A stretch of DNA of 62,125 bases from CAYNFR01 sp964396595 (GTDB taxonomy: Bacteria > Bacteroidota > Bacteroidia > Chitinophagales > Saprospiraceae), in the NCBI GenBank assembly GCA_964396595.1, contig CAYNFR010000022.1, positions 1 through 62,125 on the forward strand. Reading direction: 5' to 3'. The notes under the pieces were generated by a model. That model ran no database searches and was not told the DNA's origin. It saw nothing but the letters and a program-made list of their open reading frames with translations. Position 1 is the stretch's first letter. Every line of letters begins with the position of its first letter. Positions 8,557-16,224 of this stretch are shown here, in pieces. Both the position numbers and the translations under genes were made by a program.

Positions 8557-8574
8557 ATTGCCATTGACGCCAAT
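8557..8574. promoter_or_regulatory. ATTGCC-N6-GCCAAT palindrome upstream of the acyl-CoA dehydrogenase gene
   Basis: ATTGCC-ATTGAC-GCCAAT differs by one base from the ATTGGC-N6-GCCAAT palindromes near tetR/fadA and continues into GCCAATTAG exactly as the site at 25703 does. It lies 36 bp before the ATG at 8610. A further right half-site GCCAAT occurs at 8529, with a poor left half. It is a plausible operator for the same regulator; this is inferred from sequence similarity only. Confidence 0.5.
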
Positions 8575-8609
8575 TAGATTTCGCTTAATTTTATAGCAAA
8601 AAAGTAAAC

Positions 8610-10430
8610 ATGGCAGAGTACGTAAATGTAGATCACCTCAAATTTCTTCTTCATGAAGTTCATGAATTGGATGAAGTGCTGGCTTTGGAAAGATTTGCGG
8701 ATTATGATAGTGAGAGCATAGACATGCTTATTGATAGCTACAAAGCTTTCGCGGACCAGGAATTGTTTCCTTACAGTGCTGAGATGGACAAGAAAGGCGT
8801 CATTTATGATAATGGCAACATTACGGTTCATCCACAGATGAAGAATATCATGCTCAAGTCAGGCGAAAATGGTTATATCGGAGCACATTTCGACTATGAT
8901 CAGGGAGGGGCTCAATTGCCTCATATGGCACTTATTGCCACCGGATTTATAGGCACCGCTGCTAACAACTCGGCTGTAGGCTATACCGGATTGACCTCTG
9001 GTGCGGCGGGCTTAATCCGTTCTTTTGGCTCTCAAGACTTATTTGACACATATGTGCCGAATATGCTCGCGGGCAAATGGCAAGGAACAATGGCGCTAAC
9101 TGAACCACAGGCGGGCAGTTCACTTTCGGATATTACGTCGAGTGCACGCCCTATGGAGGATGGTTCTTACCGCATAGTTGGTCAGAAAATATTCATCTCA
9201 TCCGGAGATCATGACTGTGTAGATAATGTGGTACACCTGTTACTTGCGCGTATCGAAGGGGCGCCTGCCGGCACAAAAGGAATCTCTTTATTCGTGGTTC
9301 CGAAGAAGCGAATCAATACAGATGGCAATCTGGAATACAATGATGTATTTACTGCCGGTGAGTTTCTTAAAATGGGTCAGCGAGGTTATGTGACCACACA
9401 TCTGGTATTTGGGGAACATAATGATTGTCACGGCTATCTCGTAGGACAAGCTAATCAGGGCTTAAAATATATGTTTCAAATGATGAATGGTGCACGAATT
9501 GATGTAGGTCTAACGGCGGCAGCAATTGCTTCATCTGCGTATCAAGCTTCCTTGCAATATGCCAAAGAGCGTCCACAAGGAAGAAAACTCGATGGCTCCG
9601 GTGCTAAAGATGTAAACGCGCCACAGACCTTGATCATCAATCATCCGGATGTGCAAAGAATGTTACAGCTACAAAAAGCTGTGGTGGATGGTTCGGCTTC
9701 TTTACTTGTCCTATGCGGCAAGTATTATGATCTTTCCCATCATGCTGTGAGTACAGAAGAAAAGGAATACGCTCATGAATTGCTGGAATTACTGACTCCG
9801 ATCGCAAAGACTTATCCATCAGAAATGGGCATCACTTCCATTTCCAATGGCATGCAGGTACTCGGCGGCTATGGCTTTACTACGGACTTCCCTCTAGAAC
9901 AATATTATCGGGATGTAAGAATAACAGCAATCTATGAAGGTACCACAGGTATCCAATCTCTAGACCTACTCGGACGCAAAATGTTGATGAAAAATGGAGA
10001 AGTTGTCAAAACTTTAACCTTAGACATCATCGAGTCAATCAAGGCAGCGCAGACGTTCGACGAGCTTAAGCCTCATGCACAGGAACTGAGCAATAGATTA
10101 AAATTAGTGCAAGATGTAATGGCTAAATTATTACCTTTCGCGATGAAAGGACAGTTTGAGAGATATCTTTCAGATGCTACCGTATTCATGGAAATGTTCA
10201 GCACGATAGTTATCGCATGGCAATGGCTAGTAATGGCTACCGCAGCTAAAAAAGCCCTTTTATCAGGCAATGGTCAACGATCTGCAGACTTTTATGAAGG
10301 CCAAGTCCATACCATGAAGTTTTATTTTAAATATGAATTAACTAAAACCTCCGGCCTGGCCGAAACTTTATTGAGTGATGAGGTATTGACAATAGTAAAG
10401 GAAGAAACGGCTACAAGCCATTTTGCTTAA
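8610..10430 (+). CDS. Acyl-CoA dehydrogenase (long, about 600-residue type)
   Basis: The 606-residue flavoprotein catalyses alpha,beta-dehydrogenation of an acyl-CoA. The middle domain shows MALTEPQAGSS (161 to 171) and IFISSGDHD; the C-terminal helical domain shows the substrate/FAD motif AIYEGTTGIQSLDLLGR, in which E443 is the likely catalytic base. An extra C-terminal helical domain of about 130 residues marks the long subfamily that includes DmdC-like and other broad-range dehydrogenases. Chain-length preference cannot be read from the sequence. An SCP2 gene follows closely, and a palindrome similar to those near fadA/tetR precedes it, which supports a role in fatty-acid breakdown. Confidence 0.93.
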   Translation: MAEYVNVDHLKFLLHEVHELDEVLALERFADYDSESIDMLIDSYKAFADQELFPYSAEMDKKGVIYDNGNITVHPQMKNIMLKSGENGYIGAHFDYDQGGAQLPHMALIATGFIGTAANNSAVGYTGLTSGAAGLIRSFGSQDLFDTYVPNMLAGKWQGTMALTEPQAGSSLSDITSSARPMEDGSYRIVGQKIFISSGDHDCVDNVVHLLLARIEGAPAGTKGISLFVVPKKRINTDGNLEYNDVFTAGEFLKMGQRGYVTTHLVFGEHNDCHGYLVGQANQGLKYMFQMMNGARIDVGLTAAAIASSAYQASLQYAKERPQGRKLDGSGAKDVNAPQTLIINHPDVQRMLQLQKAVVDGSASLLVLCGKYYDLSHHAVSTEEKEYAHELLELLTPIAKTYPSEMGITSISNGMQVLGGYGFTTDFPLEQYYRDVRITAIYEGTTGIQSLDLLGRKMLMKNGEVVKTLTLDIIESIKAAQTFDELKPHAQELSNRLKLVQDVMAKLLPFAMKGQFERYLSDATVFMEMFSTIVIAWQWLVMATAAKKALLSGNGQRSADFYEGQVHTMKFYFKYELTKTSGLAETLLSDEVLTIVKEETATSHFA

Positions 10431-10463
10431 TTAAATTTGGTAATAAAATACAGAAGAAAAACT

Positions 10464-10760
10464 ATGGACGCTACTACTTTAATGGATCAACTGAGTGCTC
10501 AGGCTAAAAGCATCGATCCGATCGGTGCAAAGTTAAAATTTGTCGTCGATGACACGGCTATCATGATTGATGGCACAGGAGCTGGCAATGAGATTAGCAC
10601 TGATGATGGTGATGCTGACTGTACGATCAGTACGTCACTCGACACCCTTTTAAAACTAAAAAACGGAGACCTTAATCCGATGATGGCTGTCATGAGTGGC
10701 AAAATCAAAATCAAAGGTGACATGGGACTGGCAATGAAACTGCAGTCACTCTTGAGTTAA
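10464..10760 (+). CDS. SCP2 sterol-binding domain protein
   Basis: The 98-residue product, read from the ATG at 10464, is a stand-alone SCP2 domain. The diagnostic parts are DADCTISTSLDTLLKLKNGDLNP and the C-terminal MSGKIKIKGDMGLAMKLQ, which forms the end of the lipid-binding pocket. Such proteins bind fatty acyl chains or sterol-like lipids in the cytoplasm. A TTG nine codons upstream would give a longer frame, but the ATG is preferred because the SCP2 fold begins there and an A-rich leader precedes it. It follows the acyl-CoA dehydrogenase by 33 bp and shares its terminator, so it may deliver acyl substrates to it. Confidence 0.88.
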   Translation: MDATTLMDQLSAQAKSIDPIGAKLKFVVDDTAIMIDGTGAGNEISTDDGDADCTISTSLDTLLKLKNGDLNPMMAVMSGKIKIKGDMGLAMKLQSLLS

Positions 10761-10791
10761 TCCATATTAAGACATAGGTAACTAATCGTAT

Positions 10792-10825
10792 AAGCCTCGG
10801 CTGCTATGCTTGCCGGGGCTTTTTT
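10792..10825 (+). terminator. Intrinsic terminator of the acyl-CoA dehydrogenase-SCP2 operon
   Basis: AAGCCTCGGC and GCCGGGGCTT form a 10-bp stem with one G-U pair, followed by a run of T. It lies 31 bp after the SCP2 stop codon. Confidence 0.9.
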
Positions 10826-10864
10826 ATGACTATTCTTATTTTTGCAAACCCATAGCTTATTAGT

Positions 10865-10900
10865 AAAAAAGGGAAGAAGTAGATACTCCTCCCCTTTTTT
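10865..10900 (-). terminator. Intrinsic terminator of the tRNA gene
   Basis: On the lower strand GGGGAGGAG pairs with CTTCTTCCC (two G-U pairs) and is followed by TTTTTT. It begins 3 bp after the tRNA 3' end. The upper-strand version has A-C mismatches, so the lower strand is the working direction. Confidence 0.8.
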
Positions 10901-10903
10901 ATG

Positions 10904-10977
10904 TGGGCCCACTAGGACTTGAACCTAGGACCACCTGATTATGAGTCAGGTGCTCTAACCAGCTGAGCTATAGGCCC
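10904..10977 (-). tRNA. tRNA with CAU anticodon, probably tRNA-Ile2 (else elongator tRNA-Met)
   Basis: The 74-nt lower-strand gene folds as a full cloverleaf. The acceptor 5' strand GGGCCTA pairs with TGGGCCC (one G-U), the D arm reads AGCTCAGCTGGTTAGAGC, the anticodon stem-loop is CCTGA-CTCATAA-TCAGG and the T arm contains GGTTCAAGTCC. CCA is not encoded. C4-G69 and C5-G68 pairs are determinants for lysidine synthase TilS, favouring tRNA-Ile2 that reads AUA. It is not an initiator, since the anticodon stem lacks three G-C pairs. The Met versus Ile2 choice remains open. Confidence 0.9.
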
Positions 10978-11958
10978 TGCTCGAAAGCGTGCACAAAAAT
11001 AACACTTTATCTATATTACGTAAATAAAGCATATTTCTTTTTGATCTTTGAGCAAAACACTATATAGTCGCCCCTAAAGAGCCTTGTAAGTTATTGAATA
11101 TCAACAATATATTGCTGAATTTGGAGCTAAATATCTGCTATATATTGACTATTCTATTTGTAAACCTTGCGTTTTTTCACTCCATAGCTAGGAATACTAT
11201 CTCAATTACCTCCTACTCCCCAATACTACTAAGGCAGTATTGGTATGCCATTTGGTTCACAATCCATAGGCTGTTGTTTGCGACGCAATGCTTTCTTTGG
11301 CTATCCTATGCGGACGCCGACGAGAATTGAGCTATTTTTAAAGAAGCTGTGACCCCATTACATGGCGTCTAGAGCATCAAGCACGTTTGCGGGGATTACA
11401 CATCAGCATAGGTATTTTTTGAGTCGTACCTAACGGCACTTAGATTATATGATTTGACAACTGCCACCGTAATGAATTCACTAAAAGGACTTTTTTTATA
11501 CATAGCTGAATCGTAGTAATAACATTTAACTAGCCTAGAAGGCTAAGTTATTCTACCACGGGGCAGCGTCCCGTGAATGCATATCAATAGGACACATTGG
11601 CCCTGAAAGGGCAGTTTAAATTCTCCTCATCACATAATATGGTAGCGAATAGGGGTATCCGAGTTATTAGAAATGCTTCAATTCTCCTACCTCTCATAAA
11701 CATTTTTTTGCAGTTAAGCCTCCTAGACATGCCTTGTCAATTCTCTTAAAGGTCTATCCGACTAGACACGCCCCTCTTTCTAAGTGGGGCAACCACATAT
11801 ATCACACCTGCCAATGAGTAGAAGTAGGGTTCTTAAGCGGTAACAATGTAGAAGCAAGTAGTAGGTTTAAGCTACTAAATGACCATTAAAAGCTATGGTC
11901 TACGTAAAAATCTTGATTCTGACATTTCTCTACAATACGTTCTTATATGATAAGGTGA
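10978..11958. other. Long intergenic region, no convincing gene
   Basis: About 980 bp between the tRNA and the end of nadB. The longest frame (11094 to 11330, upper strand) has no recognisable domain and a composition unlike its neighbours. The region contains a cluster of three small hairpins (11531 to 11612) and otherwise AT-rich sequence. It may be decayed coding DNA, but I could not identify a parent gene. Confidence 0.6.
11531..11612. repeat. Cluster of three short palindromes (REP-like)
   Basis: Three perfect hairpins follow each other within 82 bp: TAGCC-N5-GGCTA (11531 to 11545), CACGGG-N7-CCCGTG (11557 to 11575) and GCCCT-GAA-AGGGC (11600 to 11612). From memory, similar GCCCTGAAAGGGC plus GC-rich hairpin groups recur in intergenic DNA of Bacteroidota and are linked to REP-associated tyrosine transposases. 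No transposase gene is present here, and no second copy was noticed in this window. Confidence 0.45.
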
Positions 11959-13578
11959 CTACAGCAATGTATTCTCCAGATAATCGTAGTGATAAGGATA
12001 ATCAGTCGTGTAATGTAGCCCTCTGCTCTCTTTACGCATTTGGGCAGCTTTAGCTACGAGATAGGCACAGGTAATGAGGTTTCTTAATTCACAAAGCTGA
12101 GGCGATATTTTTGAGACATTATATAGTTGCTCGGTTTCCTGATAAAGAAGATATAGCCTATCCAATGCTCTTTTAAGACGTACATCTGTACGTACAATAC
12201 CGACGTAATAACTCATGACTTCTTTCAGCTCTTTCCAACTCTGGGTGATGAGTACCATCTCAGAAGGCGCCGTAGTCCCCTCCGCATCCCAAGCCGGTAT
12301 CTCAAAATTCTTATCATGGACATCATCTATATGGGAGACTATATCAATTGCCACCCTATGTCCGAATACCAGACCTTCAAGTAGAGAGTTAGAAGCCAGA
12401 CGATTAGCCCCATGTAGTCCGCTGGATGTACATTCGCCAGCGGCGTAAAGATTCTTGATACTCGTCCTCCCCCATTCGTCAATCAGGACACCTCCACAAG
12501 TATAGTGACAAGCAGGCACCACCGGTATCATTTCCTTGAATGCATCCACACCGATAGAACGACATTTGTCATATATGTTAGGGAAATGCTCCAAAAACTT
12601 GTCTCGATCCAGATGCCTGCATTCGAGTGACATATGTTCAAGACCGTGAATTTTCATTTCGTTGTCTATGGCTCTGGCCACAATGTCTCTAGGTGCAAGG
12701 GAGCCACGACTATCATATTTATGCATGAATTCTTTGCCCTTGGGCGTTTTCAGTATAGCCCCGAATCCCCTTACCGCTTCTGAAACCAGAAAGTCCGGAT
12801 TCTCTCCCTTAGTCTGATATAAGGCAGTTGGATGAAACTGTATAAACTCCATATTGGCAACTCGGCCTTTGGCGCGATACACCATAGCGATACCATCGCC
12901 TGTGGCAATTTTAGGATTTGTGGTATTCTTATAGATTTGGCCGGCGCCCCCTGTACATAGCACCGTATATCTGGCCTTAATAAAGTCAATTTCCTTTGTT
13001 TCCTTATTGAGTAGGTACACACCATAACAGGTGATGTCAGGAGTGAGCCTTGTCACATTACGACCGAGATGATGCTGTGTGAGTATGTCCAATACGAAGT
13101 AATGCTCGAGTACACGGACATTGCTAAATTCCTTCACTTTTTCCATTAAGGAGCGCTGAATCTCCCATCCTGTGATATCCTTGTAATGTAGAATACGATT
13201 CTCCGTGTGGCCGCCTTCTCGTCCCAGATCGTACAGGCCCCCTTCTTTTGTATCAAATCGAGCACCCCAACGAATCAACTCGGCTACCCGCTCATGCCCT
13301 TCCTTAACAACGATTTCAACTATCCGGCGATCACAAAGGCCATCCCCCGCATCAAGTGTATCTTCAATATGCTTCTCGAAATCATCAACACTAAAATCCC
13401 ACACAGTTGCAATCCCACCTTGAGCCCAGTTAGTATTGCTATCATCCGTATGCGTCTTTGTCAAGGTTGTTATTCGGAGATCAGGTCTCTGCTGAGCAAG
13501 CTTGATGGCCGCAGATAATCCGGCAACACCCGTACCTATGATCAATACATCAGTGTCAAGTGATTGAGATTTATGCAT
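11959..13578 (-). CDS. nadB: L-aspartate oxidase
   Basis: The 539-residue flavoprotein oxidises L-aspartate to iminoaspartate, the first step of de novo NAD synthesis. The FAD-binding GTGVAGLSAAIKLA motif lies near residues 16 to 29. Other family hallmarks are TNWAQGGIA, a succinate dehydrogenase-like SRGSLAPRDIVARAID, and HYTCGGVLIDEWGRTS followed by LYAAGECTSSGLHGANRLASNS. The length and C-terminal helical domain fit NadB rather than fumarate reductase, which would have SdhB/C partners. nadA and nadC are not in the window. It follows tatA on the same strand but a terminator separates them. A TATTTTTG box at 13610 to 13617 (lower strand) is a possible -7 element. Confidence 0.96.
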   Translation of the reverse strand: MHKSQSLDTDVLIIGTGVAGLSAAIKLAQQRPDLRITTLTKTHTDDSNTNWAQGGIATVWDFSVDDFEKHIEDTLDAGDGLCDRRIVEIVVKEGHERVAELIRWGARFDTKEGGLYDLGREGGHTENRILHYKDITGWEIQRSLMEKVKEFSNVRVLEHYFVLDILTQHHLGRNVTRLTPDITCYGVYLLNKETKEIDFIKARYTVLCTGGAGQIYKNTTNPKIATGDGIAMVYRAKGRVANMEFIQFHPTALYQTKGENPDFLVSEAVRGFGAILKTPKGKEFMHKYDSRGSLAPRDIVARAIDNEMKIHGLEHMSLECRHLDRDKFLEHFPNIYDKCRSIGVDAFKEMIPVVPACHYTCGGVLIDEWGRTSIKNLYAAGECTSSGLHGANRLASNSLLEGLVFGHRVAIDIVSHIDDVHDKNFEIPAWDAEGTTAPSEMVLITQSWKELKEVMSYYVGIVRTDVRLKRALDRLYLLYQETEQLYNVSKISPQLCELRNLITCAYLVAKAAQMRKESRGLHYTTDYPYHYDYLENTLL

Positions 13579-13625
13579 GAGCCTAGTTTTTTATTGGATG
13601 ACGACCGACCAAAAATACATTAACG

Positions 13626-13655
13626 AAAAAAGCCCTCGACTATTCTCAAGGGCTT
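13626..13655 (-). terminator. Intrinsic terminator of tatA
   Basis: On the lower strand AAGCCCT pairs with AGGGCTT across an 11 to 12-nt loop and is followed by a T tract. It lies between the tatA stop codon and the nadB start, so the two genes probably have separate transcripts. Confidence 0.8.
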
Positions 13656-13688
13656 AGATACCTTATAACAACAAAACAGTTAAAAAGC

Positions 13689-13889
13689 TTATTTTTTGCT
13701 GTCGATTTCCTTCATGCTCTCATTCAACTCGTTCTTGATATTGGACTTGGCATTGTTAAACTCTCTTATACCTGTACCTAGACCCTTCATTAACTCTGGC
13801 AATTTCTTGCCACCGAACAACAACAGAACAATAAAGCCTAAAATAATTAATTCTTGAGGGCCTGGAATTAACAATAACTGGGTGGTCAT
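13689..13889 (-). CDS. tatA: Sec-independent protein translocase TatA/E-type subunit
   Basis: The 66-residue product has the TatA layout: a short periplasmic N-terminus, one hydrophobic helix (LIILGFIVLLLFG), the hinge GGKKLPELMKGLG and an amphipathic, charged tail. It would form the pore-forming component of the twin-arginine pathway with TatC, which is not in this window. A likely Tat client is present here, the twin-arginine NHL-repeat lipoprotein at 47997 to 49055. Confidence 0.93.
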   Translation of the reverse strand: MTTQLLLIPGPQELIILGFIVLLLFGGKKLPELMKGLGTGIREFNNAKSNIKNELNESMKEIDSKK

Positions 13890-14071
13890 ATCCTAAAATT
13901 TTTTACTAATGTCGCACAAAAAAATGACATGTGCGTGAATTGTTCAAAAAATACCAATCATTTCTTTTTATAACCATAGTACCATTTATGAACTAGAATT
14001 ATCAAACTTAATATAGATTACTATTCCTTCTATTAACAACGAGCCTATTACCTTTGGCAAAAAATTACAAT

Positions 14072-14986
14072 ATGAGCATATTGATTGTCGGGACTGTAGC
14101 ATTTGATACCATTGAAACGAAGTATGGCCTGCGTGAGCGCGTGATAGGTGGTTCAGCTCAATACGCCGGATATAGTGCCAGCTATCTATATCAACCCATC
14201 AATCTGGTATCCATCATAGGTGATGACTTTCCTCAATCAGAACTTAAGAGTATGCAAGAAAGGAGTATCCGCACTGAGGGTATCAAAGTTGTCAAAAATG
14301 GCAAGTCGTTCTTCTGGTCGGGCAAATATCATGACGATATGAATGGGCGTGAAACCTTGATCACCGACCTGAATGTTCTGGCTGACTTCGATCCGATTAT
14401 ACCCGCTTCATATCAAGATAGTGAGTATGTACTTCTGGGCAACCTGACACCGGACATACAGATCAGTGTGATCAACCAATTGAAAAAGAAACCAAAAATC
14501 GTCGTACTTGACACGATGAACTTATGGATAGATATTGCTCTTGATAAACTTAAAGAGGCATTGGCACTATGCGATGTATTGACGATCAATGATGAAGAGG
14601 CACGTATGCTCAGCGGTGAGTTTTCGCTCGTAAGTGCGGCTTCCAAAATCCTTAAAATGGGACCCAGCTATCTTATCATTAAAAAAGGTGAACATGGGTC
14701 TATGCTTTTCGGTCATGACCAGATATTTTTTGCCCCTGCATTACCATTGGAGAAAGTTGTTGACCCTACGGGCGCTGGCGATTGTTTTGCCGGAGGCTTT
14801 ATCGGTTATCTGGCGAAGACAGGTGATCTGTCGTTTGACAACATGAAACGAGCAATAATCCATGGATCAACTATGGCTTCGTTTGTAGTGGAAGATTTCA
14901 GCAATCACAGACTTAAAAAACTCACACAGACGCACATCAATGACCGTCTTATGAATTTCGTCCAGCTCACTAGATTCAGCTTATAA
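14072..14986 (+). CDS. PfkB-family carbohydrate kinase
   Basis: The product, 304 residues from the ATG at 14072, is a ribokinase/PfkB-type sugar kinase. It opens with MSILIVGTVAFDTIET, has GGSAQYAGYSASYL (substrate side) and the second PfkB signature DPTGAGDCFAGGFIGYL, in which the aspartate of GAGD is the catalytic base. The phosphoryl acceptor cannot be deduced. An upstream in-frame TTG exists, but it is part of TACCTTTG (14049 to 14056), a perfect match to the Bacteroidota -7 box, so transcription probably begins just upstream of this ATG. It is a single gene, convergent with the coiled-coil protein that follows. Confidence 0.92.
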   Translation: MSILIVGTVAFDTIETKYGLRERVIGGSAQYAGYSASYLYQPINLVSIIGDDFPQSELKSMQERSIRTEGIKVVKNGKSFFWSGKYHDDMNGRETLITDLNVLADFDPIIPASYQDSEYVLLGNLTPDIQISVINQLKKKPKIVVLDTMNLWIDIALDKLKEALALCDVLTINDEEARMLSGEFSLVSAASKILKMGPSYLIIKKGEHGSMLFGHDQIFFAPALPLEKVVDPTGAGDCFAGGFIGYLAKTGDLSFDNMKRAIIHGSTMASFVVEDFSNHRLKKLTQTHINDRLMNFVQLTRFSL

Positions 14987-15048
14987 CAGCTTACTGATCC
15001 AGATCCATACCTTTAAAGGCCACGATTTTAAGGATCGACGGGGATTAA

Positions 15049-15519
15049 TTAATTGCCATTTTTCTTCAAGGCACGGTCGGCCTCTTTGAGCAGCTCCTGG
15101 ATAGTCTGGTTGTTTGAATTCCCCTGACTATTCGTCTCTGAGGAAGATGGCGTATTATTAACCCGCTGATCTAATTCTTTCTGTAACCTTAGTATCAGAC
15201 CATCTTTATCTTTTAAACTCAGTTCTAGATCGTTGATCTTGTCCTTTTGTAAATCGACCACTTTTATGAGCTGTTCCAGTTTGTTTTGAACTTCTGAAAG
15301 ATCTGTCCTAGAGGTTTGTTCTGCTCCAAGACCAGTGCTAGCCTCAGTCTTAGTCTCCGGCTTATTGACAGACCTTGCTTCGCCGATTTTTTCTTTGGCA
15401 GTGTCGATGATGCCATTATCCATAAGATATTGGGCGCCGAAGTATGCGATCGGAACAATGAACACCAGAAAAATGAAAAACCTGGCACACCCTGTCATTT
15501 TATATTTTACTTGCGTCAT
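15049..15519 (-). CDS. Membrane-anchored coiled-coil protein, unknown function
   Basis: The 156-residue product has one N-terminal membrane helix (FFIFLVFIVPIAYFGAQYLM, about residues 12 to 31), a low-complexity linker rich in Thr/Glu/Ala, a predicted coiled coil at about 75 to 115 (heptad-like LEQLIKVVDLQKDKINDLEL) and a polar Ser/Asn/Gln tail. I recognise no family. It is probably a cell-envelope protein with a periplasmic or cytoplasmic coiled coil; orientation is unclear. The ATG at 15519 directly precedes the helix. Confidence 0.65.
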   Translation of the reverse strand: MTQVKYKMTGCARFFIFLVFIVPIAYFGAQYLMDNGIIDTAKEKIGEARSVNKPETKTEASTGLGAEQTSRTDLSEVQNKLEQLIKVVDLQKDKINDLELSLKDKDGLILRLQKELDQRVNNTPSSSETNSQGNSNNQTIQELLKEADRALKKNGN

Positions 15520-15617
15520 GTTTACTTATAATGTAATTAGATGCTTGCGAATGTAAACTAAATTGCCGCGTATCCTATCAGATAATAGAAAAACGTCGCA
15601 ATATCTCCGATTAAGGA

Positions 15618-16172
15618 CTAGCTTAGTCCTAACTGATGCTCAAGTTTAAGTATCCCGGCGACACTTATGGCATCTGTAATCTCGCCTCGGATAACCATCT
15701 CGAAAAGATCCCGAAATGGCAGTTTACGAATGTCGATTTTCTCTGTAGGGTCAAATTCTGCCTTGGTCATCGTCAGTCCACGTGCGACATAAACATAGGC
15801 AACTTCGTCAGTCACAGAATTAGATGTATGTAGCTTCATGAGCATTGACCAGTCTGATGCCTCAAGTCCTGTCTCTTCCTTTAACTCTCTCTGGGCTGAC
15901 ACAACTGGCTCAACATCAAACGCTCCGCCACCCATAGGAAGCTCCCAAGAATATTCATTGAGCGTATGTCGATGCTGTCCTACGATCCATGTATTCATCT
16001 CCTCATCAAGAGGGATAATGGCTAAGGCCAAATTTTTAAAGTGAACTTTACCATATATACCCTCAGAACCTGTCGGGGTAATGACCTCTTGATGCTCAAG
16101 TCTTATCCAAGGATTGTCATATACAAGCTGTGAGGATCTCAACTTCCACGGACTTTCATAAAGTGATGACAT
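15618..16172 (-). CDS. Nudix hydrolase, ADP-ribose pyrophosphatase-like
   Basis: The 184-residue product has a Nudix box around GGGAFDVEPVV and RELKEETGL. The metal-binding RExxEE core is intact; the early glutamate is shifted by one residue compared with the classical GX5EX7REUXEEXGU spacing. The N-terminal strand region with WIRLEHQEVITPTG and the RHTLNEYSWELPMGGG segment resembles ADP-ribose pyrophosphatases of the NudF/YffH group. The likely reaction is hydrolysis of a nucleoside diphosphate linked to a sugar. It follows the DUF5686 gene on the same strand after a 52-bp gap. Confidence 0.88.
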   Translation of the reverse strand: MSSLYESPWKLRSSQLVYDNPWIRLEHQEVITPTGSEGIYGKVHFKNLALAIIPLDEEMNTWIVGQHRHTLNEYSWELPMGGGAFDVEPVVSAQRELKEETGLEASDWSMLMKLHTSNSVTDEVAYVYVARGLTMTKAEFDPTEKIDIRKLPFRDLFEMVIRGEITDAISVAGILKLEHQLGLS

Positions 16173-16224
16173 ACTAATCGATTTATCGTTTATCGTCCCA
16201 AATGTACATAAGGCAGTCAGAGCA

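Noticed and set aside
11094..11330. 78-codon upper-strand frame in the long gap before nadB
   Set aside because: No domain, no signal or conserved motif, and a composition unlike the flanking genes; treated as chance.
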